Positions 63,753-64,000 of a stretch of 64,000 nt of DNA are shown here, piece by piece. Positions within the stretch are counted from its first letter, which is position 1. Each line of letters begins with the position of its first letter. Source of the stretch: Oikopleura dioica (lineage: Eukaryota > Chordata > Appendicularia > Copelata > Oikopleuridae); assembly GCA_907165135.1 (NCBI GenBank), contig OU015569.1, forward strand, positions 11,160,501 to 11,224,500. The letters are read 5' to 3'. The translations under genes and the position numbers were made by a program. The notes beneath the pieces were generated by a model that worked only from the letters and a program-made list of their open reading frames with translations, was not told where the DNA came from and searched no databases.

Positions 63753-64000
63753 TGACCCTTGCTTTGAGTGAATTTTATTTATGCTTATTCTGAAGTCCAG
63801 AATCTGAACTAATGAATGCTATCTTTGGAATAAAATCATTTCAATACGTTATGTTCAGCAACAATTCAAACTATTTTCTATCGCAGGAGTTTATTGTTGC
63901 AAGAAACAAAGATGCAGGGGAAAGGGAACGAATTAGTAATTTTATGTAGTCTTGTTGGGACTCCTAGGGCTGCAGGTTGGACTGCTGAGCCACCTGGTTG
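63753..64000. other. 3' flank of the kelch-like gene
   Basis: AATAAA at 63829-63834; no further gene seen before the window ends. Confidence 0.5.

Noticed and set aside
1-64000. tRNA or rRNA genes
   Set aside because: No cloverleaf with A/B boxes or rRNA-like conserved block was recognised by eye; a covariance-model scan would be needed to exclude them.

Overview
The window reads as a compact chordate genome, most likely the larvacean tunicate Oikopleura dioica or a close relative. Evidence: almost every gene is cut by introns of about 38-50 bp, GT-AG introns mix with clear GC-AG and GA-AG introns, genes are closely packed on both strands, the protein homologies are animal (HCN channel, SLC6 and SLC43 carriers, G alpha, GT31, complex I), and there is a Tor-like Ty3/gypsy LTR retrotransposon. 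The species call is inference; the gene models were spliced by eye.

Layout. 0-9 kb: C-terminal half of an SLC43-like carrier, a RING protein, a secreted protein with a tandem ~150-residue module (minus), and several small or partial genes. 9.5-12.2 kb: the C-terminal half of the complex I 75-kDa subunit (NDUFS1) as a free-standing gene. 12.4-20.8 kb: a tandem array of five related genes (A-E). Most pair a small RING-like zinc module with repeated exons ending in SUMO-interaction-like motifs, and several end in PP1-docking-like SILK and RVxF motifs. The array carries a 1.8-kb palindromic element and a 148-bp MITE inside a coding exon of gene E. 21-24.5 kb: a decayed or mis-sequenced G-alpha-like gene and two foldback elements. 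25-34 kb: a charged nuclear-type protein, unassigned exons, a 144-aa protein, a GT31-type glycosyltransferase and an F-box protein.

34.3-43.7 kb: a near-intact LTR retrotransposon with two LTRs (two differences seen), an extra 5' ORF, gag with a CCHC knuckle, and pol. Pol has normal protease, RNase H and integrase signatures, but the reverse-transcriptase catalytic aspartates are replaced. 44.2-47.5 kb: an SLC6 transporter whose first coding exon is split by a 323-bp MITE. 47.5-52 kb: gene-poor DNA with MITEs and a GAGCT-rich element. 52.2-59.7 kb: a full HCN channel gene with two alternative amino-terminal modules and MITEs in its introns. 60-63.8 kb: a thrombospondin-type-1-like secreted protein and a cysteine-rich, kelch-like secreted protein.

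Themes worth following: (1) MITEs with 8-bp target duplications sit inside coding exons, and one is exactly removable as a GT-AG intron, i.e. an introner-like event; (2) the RING/SIM/PP1-docking array with shared E2F-like upstream boxes looks like a lineage-specific cell-cycle or SUMO-linked family; (3) NDUFS1 appears to be split; (4) several conserved genes are broken only at homopolymers, pointing to sequence error as much as to gene decay.
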